Origin: Todiramphus chloris collaris
Taxonomy: Eukaryota; Chordata; Aves; Coraciiformes; Alcedinidae
DNA: 64,000 bases
Reading direction: 5' to 3'
NCBI GenBank assembly: GCA_025345505.1
Contig: JANVCC010000076.1
Span: 7,737,577 to 7,801,576 of the forward strand
Numbering within the stretch: the stretch's first letter is position 1; the number at the start of each line of letters is the position of its first letter. The notes under the pieces are model-generated. The model saw nothing but the letters and a program-made list of their open reading frames with translations, had not been told where the DNA came from and did not search any database. The translations under genes and the position numbers were made by a program. Below are positions 1-12,847 of this stretch, one piece after another.

Positions 1-3000
1 AGCTGCAAGCACCATGAAGCAGCACAAGTGGCTTCTGCCACCTGCAGCCTACACAAGTCCAGCACCCACCACTACCACTTGACTGAGGCACCTTCAGAGC
101 TCGACTGCGTGATCCTAAGAGCACTGCGATTGCTTTCTGATGGACCTTAATCCCAGGAGCTGTGAAGCCTACTTGTAAACCATGAGGTTTTTCAGACAAA
201 GAGTGAAAGAAAGCAGAGAAGTATACAGAAGATTAATATAGCAAATATTGTCAAACTCCTGGAATATTTGCAAAGTTTATATTCAAGACAAACAGTAAAC
301 AGATTTCTTCCGTTCTGAGCATTTTGTAGGTAGTATAGGGTCAGGGTCTATCCATTCCTGTTGCAATAGGCATATGAGTAATAGTAATAATTTCAACATA
401 AACCTCTCTTCTCCAAGGAGAAAGTACAACAGCATAACTACAGGAAGCAGGTATTTCATGTTCTTTACATCCTAAACATCAGAGTCTAGTGAGCAACACA
501 ACCTTAGAGTTTGAGAAACATACTAGATAGTATTTAGGTATTAACTGTCCTAAAATACAGACAGACATGTCATATAGCAGCAATCTTAACCAACTCCTTT
601 CGCAAATTGAGCAGGTTTCCTTGCAGATATTTTTAGTTCCAACAGAGACTTAAGATCAGATTCCAACCTCCTGGCTAAAAATTGATTCTAATTCAGTGCT
701 TCAAGTCTGATTTCAAATTAATCCTACAATGCTGAAATACAAACCATAATCACTTTATTTTGTGCTCTTTGTCTGCTATTAATTGAAGACAGGTTTTCCA
801 ACCCTTGTATCTTCCTTAGGCAGAAAACTCAATTCACTCAAAGTCAGAAGTTAAAAAAAAATGTACATGTTCCCTCATCTCTTCCCTTCAGTGAAAAAAA
901 AAAGTTTAAAGCCTTATTTTGAAAGTGTTAAAAAGAAAGGCTATTTTAGAAGCATACAACTCATGATCATAAAAAAAAAAAAAGTCAAAAAACATGCTCA
1001 CAGATTCCAACTCCCAAAATCCTAACACAAATGTTATGTTTCAATATATATGCATTCCCTCACCACCATCCCATCCCATAGGAAATGTTAATTTTTCCTG
1101 TCTGTTCAAGTGACCATTGAACATACTTGAAGGACAGGGACATTGCCTGGGTTTGCCCTGCCTTTCTTTTTACAGAGTCTTACAGTCTTAAATACTGCAC
1201 CACCTTTTAATAAACAAGATAAAAATTACTAAACTAAAACTAAACACCTTGATTGATTTCACTTATAACAGACGCAGCACTGATAGCAAAAAGATCAGGG
1301 TATTACACTGTTACATTTCAGTTCCCTAGAGGATTTTTTCTTTTCTAAGCAGTGAAGAGATTTTTATTTGAATTTTTTTTTTTTCCTCTGTTGGTCATAA
1401 CTCTCTTAATGACATTTACCTTAACATTCATACATTCAGGTATGAAATATTAAAACAAAAAGAACAATCAGAAGTTGTGACTATATGTATCTTAAACCAG
1501 TATTTCAAGTCTCAAATGCTTTAGTTCTCCAGTAGCTTTGACTATCCTCTCTACACCTCTCGTGCCCATCAGTAGTTTATTATTTGCACTGACTCCAGTT
1601 TTACTGACTGCAATTAAGAATGCCCGAGGGATAGTTTCATCAGTATTCCCACTCTTGAGAGACTGCCATTTTCCTTCCGGCCCCAACTCCAGCTTTCCTT
1701 TCAAGTCTTATTTGTGTGCATAGGAATTCAGCAACCAATTTGATACTTAGTACTAGGACAGGCATTGCTAAACAAGGAAAAATATCAAGATGAGGGGAGA
1801 TCAGCTTTATTTTATCAAAAAGGTGTGCTTTCCGTAGTTATCTCAACACTGCAGGCTGACTCTACCTGACTACCAAGATTATCAGGAAAAATCAAAGTGC
1901 TCATATGCTTATGACTGGGCAGCATTTTGGAAATTTGCTTTAGAATATTTACAAGGGTGCAAGCACACATCAATCACAAAAATCCGCTTGCATGCAAAAA
2001 CAACTCAGTGAATCCAAACAAGAGGAATAATTAAAAAAAAAAAAAATCCTAATTTCACGATTCACAAGGACAAAAAGAGTTCTGTGACAGTGAGCCTACT
2101 CTTGCACATATCAAAGTCATGGTGAAACATGGTATTTTAATACTTTCTAGCTTAACCTAAGCTCCACCTGAAATAAGACTGAAATGCCTTCCCAATGGGA
2201 ACAAAAGCTTGTGAGAGCCTAAGAGATCTGCAGCTCCTGCAGAAGTTCAGAAGTAAATGCTGCTTTAGCATCAAAACAGAGATGGCCGTGCTGATGTACC
2301 TATCTATATAAAAATTAATCAAACCTTGTACACAACTGCACTTGCAAGAGAGTCAGTGTCTTCCATGAAGAAGGAAAACCTAAAGAAGAAAATCTAGTTA
2401 TGGTTTTTAGGCGGCTCAAGTAATTAGATTCAATTGTTACCTCAGCAGTTCCCTCACGAAATTCAGAAATGGAAGGTATCTATTATGTCCGTCTCAACCA
2501 AGTTCACCTCTTCATTACTGCTCTCTAATGTACATTCACCAGCTTGCACTCTAATTTTAAAGTCTGAGCAAAAGAGTCTCCATCACTCTTCATGGGAGAC
2601 TGTTTCAGAGCCTAACAGATCTCAAAGTTAATGCTGTAAAGAGTCACTGCATGTGCACTGACTTCAATTACCTCAAAAAAGCATGTGCTAATGGAGGCTG
2701 TTATAAGCTTAGACACCTTATTTTCCTCTTAAACATTTTTTTGTCTGCCATTCCATCCACATCCCTCACATGCAATGAAGCAGTTTTTATACAAGAATTT
2801 CCTTTACTCTTCTTACTAACACCTACATATCACCACAGGCAACAGAGAGCAAAAGATAAGTTTTTCTTGTGCTGAATTTTAAGCTTCCAGATGACAGACA
2901 AGAGCAGATGATTTTGGACTTCAAGTTAAGGCTGGTTAGTTTTTCTCCTCACTCAAGCCAGGGCATCACTTCCAAGTACATTCTTTAGCAATAATAATTT

Positions 3001-5597
3001 TAAGAACATTATGATACCTACAGATGCATCTTTCTTACTAGTCTCAGAAAAAAATAGCACTTAACTACCCTTGAAGACAGCAATCCTTTTACTTGTGTTC
3101 CTACATCTACATGCAAGCTTCTCCTTTTTAACCCCCTTTTCACTGTTAAAAAGGGTTAATACCTCTGGGCACTGTCACTAGTTTCATTTCAGGCACCCAA
3201 ACCAGATCCTCCAAGCCCCAGGAGTACTTGAGTGACCATTTCAGACACAGACACTTCTCCTGCAGGGGCTTATATTTGGCTTTAGCAGATTGCTAACAAG
3301 GGTTAATCTACAATCACTCCATAGAAAGTAGCCTGCTGTACGTGTGTCACATAGAGGTAAGCTCCCTCTAAATACCAAGAAGTCCAATGACTATTGTCAC
3401 CAGCCATGAGAAACAAACATTTCGTGGAATTTTAACTCTAGAAAATAGTGTTTAGAAAAATTAATTGTCTGTGCTTGTTAATGCAACCTTCGTGTTCTCT
3501 GTCAGTCCTGGAGCAGGAACATGATGTCTTCCTCTGCTTGACAATTTTTGTTCTATACATACTCGGCCTGGATGATCCAGAGATAAAGGTTTCCCTGTAC
3601 TGTGATCAATACACAGACTCACATCCTGTTTCTGCCTCAATCACCTGCATGCCCTGGAGCCTGCTGCGATTACTTAAAGCACAGTTAAGAGAACCTGAAG
3701 AGGTTCACCAAATATATTTTGGAGACTTAGTGAAAACGGATGAAATTGGGTACGAGCTCCCTCTATTATCTGCCATTGTGGTGAGCTTGTTCTTTCTGAC
3801 ATGGGTGAGAGAAGGAAATAAAAGGAAGTGGGGGTAGGAAGGAAAAAACTGGTACAGAAAAATTTATCTGAAGATTCTGGGAAAGAAAAGTAATTATATT
3901 CTTGGTGTATCTTGTGTTTGTTCCAAGAGCATGGAGTGGAGTGGTAGTGTAGGACTGAAAAATCAAAGGGGAAAATGAGGGGATGAGGGAGAGATGGGGA
4001 AACACAAAACCAAGCAACAAGCTTGAAAGCTTGTGACTAAAAATGAAACTCCAAAAATCCAAACCCATGTTTCACATGAACAGAAGTCTGAAAGATTACA
4101 CAAGAAACAGCACAATTAAAGACTTCAGAAGTTACAGTACAAGGGAGGAAGTAAACATTTTAAAGAAAATTTTTAGGAATAAGTCCCTGTTTAGAATAAC
4201 TCTGAACAATCCAACTAAAACCTGCCTCCTTCCATAACACACTACCCAATATAATAATGATCATCAAAACCAAGCCGCATCCATTCGAAGATTTACTGGG
4301 GTTCACTGGTTGCCCAGGTGCTATGACTGACTGTTACATGACCCTGGTTCAAGAACAAATAAATAGAAACTACTCACAATTTAAATGGAAGTACAAATAG
4401 TTTGCGTGGGAGAAAGAACATTTGCTAAATTGTCTTCATTAATTCAGGAGTAAGAAGAGAAAAACTTCTTAAATTTAAACTTTATTTGGGTCCATTAACT
4501 GAAAAGAGAAGAAAGGCAGAAAACATTGCTCTTGGAGGCCTATGTACCATGGCAAAAAAAAGAGCCACAGAGGAACTTCTAAGCAGGAGCCGAAAGTGAT
4601 TTTACATCATAAAGTTTTCACTAAGAATTGTTACATGAAATTAAGGTAAATACATGTTTAACTTGTAAACAAAACATGTATGATAATTAGATAATTTTCA
4701 GCCTTGGAAATGTCATTCAGATGAATTAGTCTAAGCCCTAGCATAGGTCTCACTTTAAATGAGACTGGACAAAATAATAGCACAACAGAGAATAACCCCA
4801 TACTGAGGGTGAAGGACATTAGTTAACCTAATAAAGGGAATCGTTTTCATTGCTGGCTTCCATAAGCCAACAGAGAAAACCCAAACAGCTGAGGGGATTC
4901 TTCATAAAGACACAAATGGAGAAGTAAAAAAAAAAAAAAAAGCATTGTATCACTACATGGAAAATTAGAAAAACTGACAAGAAAATGTTGTTCATTTCTA
5001 TTTATAGTCCTTTTCAGAAGGACTACACGCCAAACTATTAAGGTGTTGATTATACAAGGCATAATCAAGGTTACCTGATTACACCAGTCACTCTATGCAA
5101 AATCAAAAAAATCCTAAAAATACTCTCACTGACAGCTACAACTTTAAAAAAAAAAGGTAGCACTTTTGGATTACATGTCTCCTGTCAAGTACCTCCTTCA
5201 GGCTAAATCTTTAAAATTAATTCAGAAACTTCAGAAAGCATGAATTGTAGGAAAAATACTTTGATTTGCTAAGGACAGTGTTACAGCCAATCCACTGAAT
5301 CTTTCTAGCATACTTGGACTTTGTTTTTTTACTTCACAGGCAGCTCTTCTCAGCACCAGAAAATTTCTGTCCACTGTATATTGAAAGCATTGTGAACTTG
5401 TAAAAGAAACATGCAAAACCTAAATGCTCTTAGTTCACACCCATTCAATAAGGAGTTCCTATGAGCTGGCAGATAAACCACCAAAGGGAACAGCGTCAGC
5501 CTGACTAGGAAAAACACACAGGCTGATAACACAGGAAGGAGAGAGAACCAAAATTTGCAGGAGCATAAAGCTAAGTTTGCACTAAGGGCTAAGATAA
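1..5597. other. AT-rich unique non-coding stretch
   Basis: I see no gene or recognisable transposon here. The stretch holds several homopolymer tracts: A13 at 971-983, T12 at 1373-1384, A14 at 2033-2046 and A16 at 4926-4941. Two open frames (1492-1704 minus, 3448-3837 plus) were examined and not accepted as genes; neither opens with ATG. The A-tracts have no LINE or SINE body attached that I can recognise. Confidence 0.6.
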
Positions 5598-5920
5598 GAA
5601 TCATGAAGTCACAGATTGGTTTGGGTTGGAAGGGACCTTTCAAGGTCATCTAGTCCAACACCCCTACAGGGAACAAGGACAGCTGCAACCAGAGCAGGTT
5701 GCTCAGAGCCCTGGCCAACCTCACCTGCAATGGTTCCAGGGATGGAGCACTGACCACCTCTCCAGGCAGCCTGTGAGAGGGTTTCACCACAAAACATTTC
5801 TACCTTATCATCACCCCTTGTCCTGTCCCAACAGGCCCTCCTAAAAAGTCTGTCCCCATCTTTCTGACAGGTTCCTTGAAGTACTGAAAGGCCACAAGAA
5901 GATCTCCCTGGAACCTGGAG
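5598..5920 (-). mobile_element. CR1 LINE fragment, 3' end plus end of ORF2 region
   Basis: On the plus strand this begins with the reverse complement of the CR1 3' terminus (tcatgaagtcacagattggt) followed by the characteristic ttgggttggaagggacct. It then runs into the region encoding the C-terminus of ORF2 (reverse complement of the 'gaggttggccagggctctg' type block). It is 5'-truncated, as most CR1 copies are. The terminal octamers have decayed (tcatgaagtcacag), so this is not a recent insertion. Overlapping open frames on both strands are by-products of the element. Confidence 0.93.
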
Positions 5921-6910
5921 TGTTACACACTTCTTGAACATAGAATAGTTACCCTCGGAAAAGGGCTCCAAGCCACAAAAAGGTTTCCTGAGTTTAAAAG
6001 TTTAAGACTCTCAAAGAAGAAGGATTTTATTCACCCATCTTTTTTTCATTTCTAGATATTGTCCCATAATCAGTATTTCCCAGTAGTTAGATAAAGGCAA
6101 CTTAAACACACCACTACAGACACATTCCTCTCCCTTGCTGCGGTCAGACTCCAAACACAATTCTCATCAGCTTTCCCAGCAAGTACCTTCCTCAGAATCC
6201 AAAGTCTTTCCAACAAACCCCAGGAAACACATAACCCTACTACTAGGCCTGCAAAAAATACAGCTCCAGAAACTTGAATAAGAAAAAACAAACAAAACCA
6301 AACACAACCAAGCATCCTTGCCATTAGCTCAAAACCCCTTGATCCCCACAAGCTCCTGATACTCCTCCTGACTTCCATGACTCCATCTTGAAAAGCTACC
6401 CAGGCCTTCACCCCCCCTCGTTGCCATAAACACCCCAAAAAACGCCTGGCCCTGGCCCCTCACAGCTGCCTGTGGTCAGGGTGTGTCAGAGCTTGAAATC
6501 CAAAATCCCAGCCCTCCTCCCATTCTGGGTCTCTTATTTTTATCGGAAATGTTCTGAACCTCTGTTCCCTCTTTAAAATGAGGGTCAGCATACCACCTTA
6601 TTAAAGAAGAACCGAGGAAAATAACAGCGCAATATTAATATTCATTAAGCTCTCAGATGGTCTAAGGATAAACCCTGTGGAAAAGCCTATTGCTTAATAA
6701 TTCTGTTCAAAGGAAAGCGCTTGAAGCGCTTGCAGTGACTAAGGGACAGAGTCGGGCAAGGCGAAACGAGGAGTTTAACAGCATGTTGAATAAACATGAG
6801 TTACACAGTGGCCAGCAGACAGCCACACAAAGGTTACTCCTGGGGCTCCAGCTAGGCCCTGAGGAAGCCTCTAAAATCCTGGGTGACTCTGGGGTGTTGC
6901 AGCTACTCAC
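5921..6910. other. unique non-coding stretch
   Basis: No gene or repeat recognised. The part from about 6244 to 6310 is A/C-rich (aaacaaaaccaaacacaacc). A small direct repeat of the palindrome AAGCGCTT lies near 6716-6733. Two open frames overlap here without features that suggest a protein. Confidence 0.5.
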
Positions 6911-7021
6911 ACAGTCACGGAATCCCAGCATGGTGGGGGTTGGAAGGGACCTCTGCAGACCATCTTGTCCAAGCCCCCTCCTAAAACACCCAGAGCAGGC
7001 TGCAGAGTTCAAAATCGTATC
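6911..7021 (-). mobile_element. short CR1 3'-end fragment
   Basis: The plus strand reads cggaatcccagcatggtggg and continues ggttggaagggacctctg, the reverse complement of a CR1 3' end of the subfamily also seen at 21372, 25027 and 63390. Only about 110 bases remain, so the copy is severely 5'-truncated. The last 10-15 bases of the match are degraded and the right boundary is approximate. Confidence 0.85.
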
Positions 7022-8803
7022 ACTTGTGGCCTAGTGGACATGGTTTCTGTGACCTCTGCACACACCTGGTGTGTGACTCTAGGAAGCCATGCAAACTTTT
7101 CTGTGCTCCAGTTATACCTATGTAAGCTCATATTACCTGGTCCTCATTCTTAGGACTTCTTTGTATTTCTGGTTTTTTAGGAAATCAACACATGAATGAT
7201 CTACTTACTACTAACGGATTTCCTCACGAAACTTCCCTGTTTCTGCTCCACACAAACACACGGGTTTCCTGTACAGGCCACGTGCGGCTGTAAGAAAGCC
7301 ATAACGCTAAGCTGGTATAAGTTTTTCTTTTGGCTTTTAATGCTGATAAAAACCTATATTTATCAACTATTCCTGTGAGCCTCCATATCAACACCTTCAT
7401 TCCCACACTGCTGGAGCCACAGAAGATTAAACCTGAGACCCCATTGGCTTCATCATTGCCCTACAAACCTGAGCACCTGGCCTGAGGGGCTCAGAGCAGC
7501 AAGTCACCGAGGGCTGAGACCCTCAGCTACTGAGCAAAAATAACCCATGGCAAATGAAAGGTGAAATACCTCAGCTGAAATCACTTCAGCTGAGAGTTAG
7601 GATGAAAGAATGTGTTTCTCATCTGTTGTCAATTGCTAAGCTGTGTATACCCAAGTCCTGCATCTCAGCAGCCTGCACAGCACTGAGGGCAAATTCACTT
7701 TGGAAAAATGTCATTCAAGAATTCTCAACAGAAAAATTTCACCATCAAGATGTCACTGTAGAAATCAGTGTGATTTAGGAAAAACTTAGGCATGTTAGAA
7801 GGTTTTATAGAGATCCTTAGGGAAGGAACATGATTTATTTTACAGATCAAAGGACTTAATTGAAGAATATCCCTGAATGCAAAGGCATCAGCGTTGCTTT
7901 TGGTGATCTGTAACCCAAGTAATGGTGTTTATTCATTGTCACATGTTGCAAAATGAAAACAAAATTTTTGTGTAACCTCTAGAAGTGGGATAACAACTGC
8001 GACAGAGGGGAGGTAAGAGTAAAAAACCCTCTATACACTTAAGTTCAGAAAGATTATGTTTCTCATAGGAGAAATATGCTTGCCATTTCACAGAAGAAAA
8101 ATACTGGTTATATATGTTTAAACTCAGGCTTTTAAAATAACCATTTCAGCAAGCTGTTGTCTCACACATACTGACCTTGGTCCTAACATCTCCAGGCTCT
8201 TTATGAGTAATCAACAGGCTGAACTTTAAATGGGAGTTACGTGACAGATTATCTTGCCTTGTATAAAAGAAATAAAAACAGCCTTCCAAAAAGAAAAGAT
8301 ATTATTGTTCAAGCAAGGACAATAATGACACTATATTAACTTGGAAAGGAAAAAAAAATTCTCAGATATTCACAGATTCAATGAACTCATTGGAGTTGTA
8401 CATGGTGCAGACTTCATTCCACAGTTAACTGATCAGATTCAGCTTTGTCCCCACATACCCTCTTACTTACCTAAAGTGACTACAGTAATATAAATACCCG
8501 GTATCACTTTGCCTTCATTAGGATTTCAGGTTTTACGTCCAAATTTCCTTTTGTAATGGACAGTGCAGCTCAAGTTGTAGTTTTGGAAAAGAAACAAGGA
8601 AGAAATGAAGTGAGTCAAATCTTCATAGTAAATATTGTGATCTGAGATTGAGATCTATGATTTAGATCTATGACTTCCACAATTCTCACTCTCAAGAAAA
8701 ATGAAATGAGATCACTAACAACAGGTGATCTATCTGTCACAGCCTGTATCCACCCAAGAGGCTGGACCTTATGCCACACACCTAAATGCCTTTTCAAGCA
8801 CTG
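7022..8803. other. unique non-coding stretch
   Basis: No recognisable gene, RNA or repeat. Short open frames of 60-75 codons occur (for example 7554-7778) but lack splice-site or composition support. Confidence 0.5.
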
Positions 8804-9560
8804 ATCATAGAATCACAGGATGGTTTGGTTTGGAAGGGACCTTTAAAGATCACCTAGTCCAACTTCCCTGCAGGGAACAGGGACAGCTGCAATTAGAGCC
8901 GGTTGCACAGAGCCCTGGACAACCTCACCTGGAATGGTTCCAGGGATGGGCTATTGACCGCCTCTCTGGGCAACCAGGGCAAGGGATCTCATCACCTTCA
9001 GTGTGAAAAGTTTCTACTTTCTATCCAGTCTAAATCTCACTCTTTTAGTTTAAACCATCACCCCTTGTCCTGTCAAAACAGGTAAAAAATCTGTCCTTAT
9101 GTGTCTGACAGGCTCTTTGAATTACTAAAAGGCCATAAGAAGGTCTGCCCAGAGCCTTCTCTTCTCCAGGCTGAACAACCCCAGCTCTCTCAGGGTGACC
9201 TCCAGCAGAGGGGTTCCAGCCCTCCCATCATGGCTGTGGCCTCCTCTGGCCCCGCTCCAACAGGTCCCTGTCTCTCCTGTGCTGAGGACTCCAGAGCTGG
9301 ACCCAGCACTGCAGGGGGGTCTCCCCAGAGCGGAGCAGAGGGGCAGGATCCCCTCCCTGACCTGCTGCCCACACTGCTGGGGATGCAGCCCAGGGTGCCA
9401 TGGGCTTCTGAGCTGTGAGCACACGGTGCTGGCTCATGCCCAGCTTTTCACAGCCCAGCACCCCCAAGTCCTCCTGTGCAGGGTGGCTCTCTCCCTTCAC
9501 TGCCACCCTGTGTTTATGCCTGGGGTTGCCCTGACCCAGATGCAGGACCTTGATGCAAAG
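8804..9560 (-). mobile_element. CR1 LINE copy, ORF2 C-terminal region and 3' end
   Basis: Starts on the plus strand with atcatagaatcacaggatgg (two recognisable 3' octamers reversed) and the ggaagggacctttaaagatc block. It then passes through the reverse complement of the ORF2 C-terminal coding region (tctccaggctgaacaacccc) to about 9560. Read on the minus strand, pieces of the reverse-transcriptase C-terminal region are recognisable, but stops and frameshifts break them. The GC-rich 9180-9560 part makes several long spurious open frames. Bases 9202-9302 are identical, inverted, to 15497-15597 in another CR1 copy. Confidence 0.95.
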
Positions 9561-10796
9561 AGAGTCTCACTATTAGCAAGTCACTGAATTTTTTTGTTGC
9601 TCTATGTACCCATTGTGTGAAGAACTCTCTCACCACTAAAGAACCACTGACCATCCTGTCTCAGGTACAACAGAGTCAGCTTTTAAGACACAGCATTATT
9701 CCTTTTTAACTTTTTTTTATACGCTGCTGTTTAGCTACTCTCTGACATTTTGTGGCAGGGATTTAATTTCCTAATTAAATTTTCTGAAATTCTACCAGAC
9801 GGTTGTAAAAAAACCCCAAACAACCCCATGAAAAATTTGTCAGTTCCTGTTAAATTTTAGAAGAGTATATTGGGCCTGAACTGCTTTAAGTAGCAGGAGC
9901 TGTAGTGGTGCCCAGTGTGGAAGAAGGGCAGGAACTGCCCCAGGCCACTCACAACCAATTCCAGATGGCTCCAATACTGGTATATCACAAAATAAGCGAT
10001 CAGTTTGTGTTAGTTGGCAATAAGATACAGTAAAAACTTTCCAAGTTGATTATGTTTTGCCCTTGACAGAATCCATAACGCTGTCTGTACCTCACAACCA
10101 ATCCATACTGACGTGCCTACACCTTGATTTGACTCGGCCACCAGGATCGCAGCTCACACAGTGAGCTGAGAACTAAACCAATCATACAGGCAATATAGGC
10201 TTTGAAAAAGAAACACTGAAGTGGTTCTTTCCCAAAAAGCTCATGTATTGCGTTTTTTAAACCTGCTATTTAAATTACTTTTTAAAAACCTATTTTTCTT
10301 AGTGCTGAATATTTAGAAAGGCATATTTTCCCTAAACAAACTCATCCTTGATCCCTGTTTAATTCACAATTACTGGCATTTCTGAAATTAGTGAACACCT
10401 ACAATTCAATGGCCTCATTCAGCTATTCCAGGTTTAAAAGAGGAAGCTGATTTCCCATCTGTCATTCATCATCACCATTAAATTATGGTTGAGCATCTTC
10501 ATTGATTCCACATCTGGAATTTTGCATACTAAGTCAATTTTATTATAAAATCAGGTAATGCTCTCCAGTGTAACTATGAGAAAATAACACATAAGAGGCA
10601 AGGAAACCATTTTAGCTGTAGACTCACCAGTAATAAAATTCTAAGTCTCAGAGGCTTCCTGGGGGATTACTTTTTAGATCAAGTGTGTTTTGGCAGACTT
10701 ATACATTTAATCACCCCCAAAGAACCAAACTCTTCCTTAATATACACATCTCCTTGGTATCTGGATCCAGAAATAAGAGCCAAAAAGAAAATTTCT
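9561..10796. other. unique non-coding stretch with a possible LTR-like patch
   Basis: No gene recognised. The part from about 9883 to 10200 (containing ggaactgccccaggccactc and ccaattccagatggctccaa) has a wording that reminds me of avian endogenous retroviral LTRs. I cannot define TG/CA ends, target duplications or a poly(A) signal, so it is not called as an element. Confidence 0.35.
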
Positions 10797-10813
10797 TATT
10801 TATTTATTTATTC
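10797..10813. repeat. (TTTA)n short microsatellite
   Basis: About four tandem copies of TTTA/TTAT. Confidence 0.85.
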
Positions 10814-12790
10814 TCAGTCTGGACTTGTGGAATACTAGAATATAGAGGGGGATTTTATTCCTGAAAGAGATAAAGACATTTAGGTCGTCATGAAAAATGT
10901 ATCTTTACTGTACATTACCCCAACAAAGTACTTTGTTTCCCTATCTACTCAAGAAGAATGTATGGGTACATTGTATCCAAATGAAATTAAACTGTATAAA
11001 ATACAGTGTTTTCTTCACCCTTTTTTTACCTCTTTATTAATTTGTAATTATCTGGTCCTATATTTTTGTAAACATCTTGAAAATATTACCCTTACTGTGT
11101 CTTGAAAAGAGACAGATGTTGGTAACTGAATGACTAGTGAAGAACTTGGGACCTGATGAGCCTGACTAACTTCACTAAGTCACACAGTACTTTGTAGGAC
11201 ATTCAAGATTAAAAAAACCTTGGATTTACTAATGTCCAATTCCTCACTTCTGTACAAACCCATCCACATTGTAGCTTCACTTTGTGGCAATGCTATCAGC
11301 AGCCCAGCATCTGTTTGCTGAGACAAAGGCCCACCTTATCAAAGGTTTCCAGGCATTTACATTCTAATTAGTTGCCTAACTCTCAATGAAATTAATAGGA
11401 TAGAAACACCTGAGGAGTCTAAGGTACTTCACCTACAGCCCACTCCCTAAAGAACCTAAGTACAAAGAGCAGTCATTATAATTACCAGTCAGGTGATGAA
11501 TGCCCAGGTAAGAAACATGGCCTTGTGAAGTGTGAGTGATGTCCTTTAAGAACAGTTTAAGTGACTGAAGAAAATGCATGTATGTAGCAGTAAAGCCTGG
11601 CCACAGTTATCTAGACTTTCCTCTTTAATCTAAGTTTGAAAGCAACTTGATTTCATGCTGCAATAGCAACCAGTTATCACTAGGCTGTTCTATGCCTATC
11701 CCTCTCTCTGCTCATCCGAGGCACAACATTGGCTTAGTAGGACCCTGTGGTCTGACCAAGGGCAGCTATTCTTGGCTTCTGGGTTTTCTGTCAGTATTTC
11801 ATACTCCAGTCTGCACGGGGATTCCTCTGCACCTGCGGGTCTGTATGTTAGTGTGAAAGGGGTCCAAAGGAGAGTTTACTTAATGCAGACTTCAGTGGTG
11901 ACAGATACCTAGGGCACGAGGTATCCAAAAGAAGGTGACTGAATCACTCTAAGGTACATTGCGTTGTTTTTCATTATTATCACAGCTAACACTGACCTGT
12001 TGTGGTTAACTTAATCTAAAGTTCCAAGTCATCTTAAAAAAGGTCATGGCATTCAGCCTTATACTGCGTTTTTTGCTGATTTTCCATGAATCTCTGTAAT
12101 ACCCACTTTTCCAAACACTGAACGATATTTTTGTCTCTATACTGCTTCCATGACAAAAGCTCCTTACTTGCAAATGACCAGCTGTTTACAAGGCAATGGG
12201 CTCAAATTTGGGAAATCATCATTCTTCAGGTTATGCTCCACCTTCTGATACTGAGATCTTACCTTCAGCAGAGAGCTTTCAATTCCCTCCTTACTTACAG
12301 GACATAGAAACCTTTATCTTCTTCCCAACAACAGATTTTCATTTTCTTTATACTCACAAGAGATTTCAGATGTCTTCCCTCCAGCCCTGCCAGTTCCCCT
12401 AATTCCCTTTCAGTGGTGCTACGAGCTACCATATCTATCACTCCCAGTCACTCTTCTGCACCCACTATCTACCCTCCAGGCAGTTTATGCACTGACTTGG
12501 AGAACCACCTCTCATGGCCAAATGCATTGCTAAGTAACCCTCTCTTTTCTCTCTCCAAGAAACTCCTGCATGGAGTTGTCCTCTTTGCTCTTCATAGTCC
12601 TGGTACTACACAACCAGCTTCTAATTGTGTTGCACCCCTCATACTGTTGGTATCATTTATCACATACATCATTTTAACAGATCTTGAAAAACTTCAAGAT
12701 CTGTTTCTCCATTCTTCCTCTTCAGCGTGTATTTCTGCTTGGTGCACAAGTTGTGTCATGCCCTGTAACCAGTACTGCAGGTTTGATTTT
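10814..12790. other. unique non-coding stretch
   Basis: Nothing recognised. Several short open frames are present, none with splice signals or family resemblance. Confidence 0.5.
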
Positions 12791-12847
12791 AAAAAGTCAT
12801 GATACCTGTATGAAAAGTCATGATACCATGTATGTCACGATACCTGG
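12791..12847. repeat. 22-base minisatellite, about 2.5 copies
   Basis: Two near-identical 22-base units (12791-12812 and 12813-12834), each built around aaaagtcatgatacc and ending in tatg, are followed by a partial third unit starting tcacgatacctgg. The second unit carries an indel-type change relative to the first. Confidence 0.85.

Noticed and set aside
1492..1704. 70-codon minus-strand open frame with a protein-like composition and an AATAAA about 125 bases downstream
   Set aside because: No ATG at its start (opens with TTG just after a stop), no pyrimidine tract or convincing acceptor upstream, and no family I recognise. A homology search would settle it.
3448..3837. 129-codon plus-strand open frame ending near a GTGAGC donor-like string
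   Set aside because: Opens with GTG, no recognisable domain, and no acceptor defined. Considered chance, though a homology search would be cheap.
5609..5971. 120-codon minus-strand open frame
   Set aside because: Runs through a CR1 copy and its flank in a non-coding frame of the element.
9101..9587. Several overlapping open frames of 90-130 codons on both strands
   Set aside because: They lie inside the GC-rich part of a CR1 copy and are antisense or out-of-frame readings of its ORF2 region.
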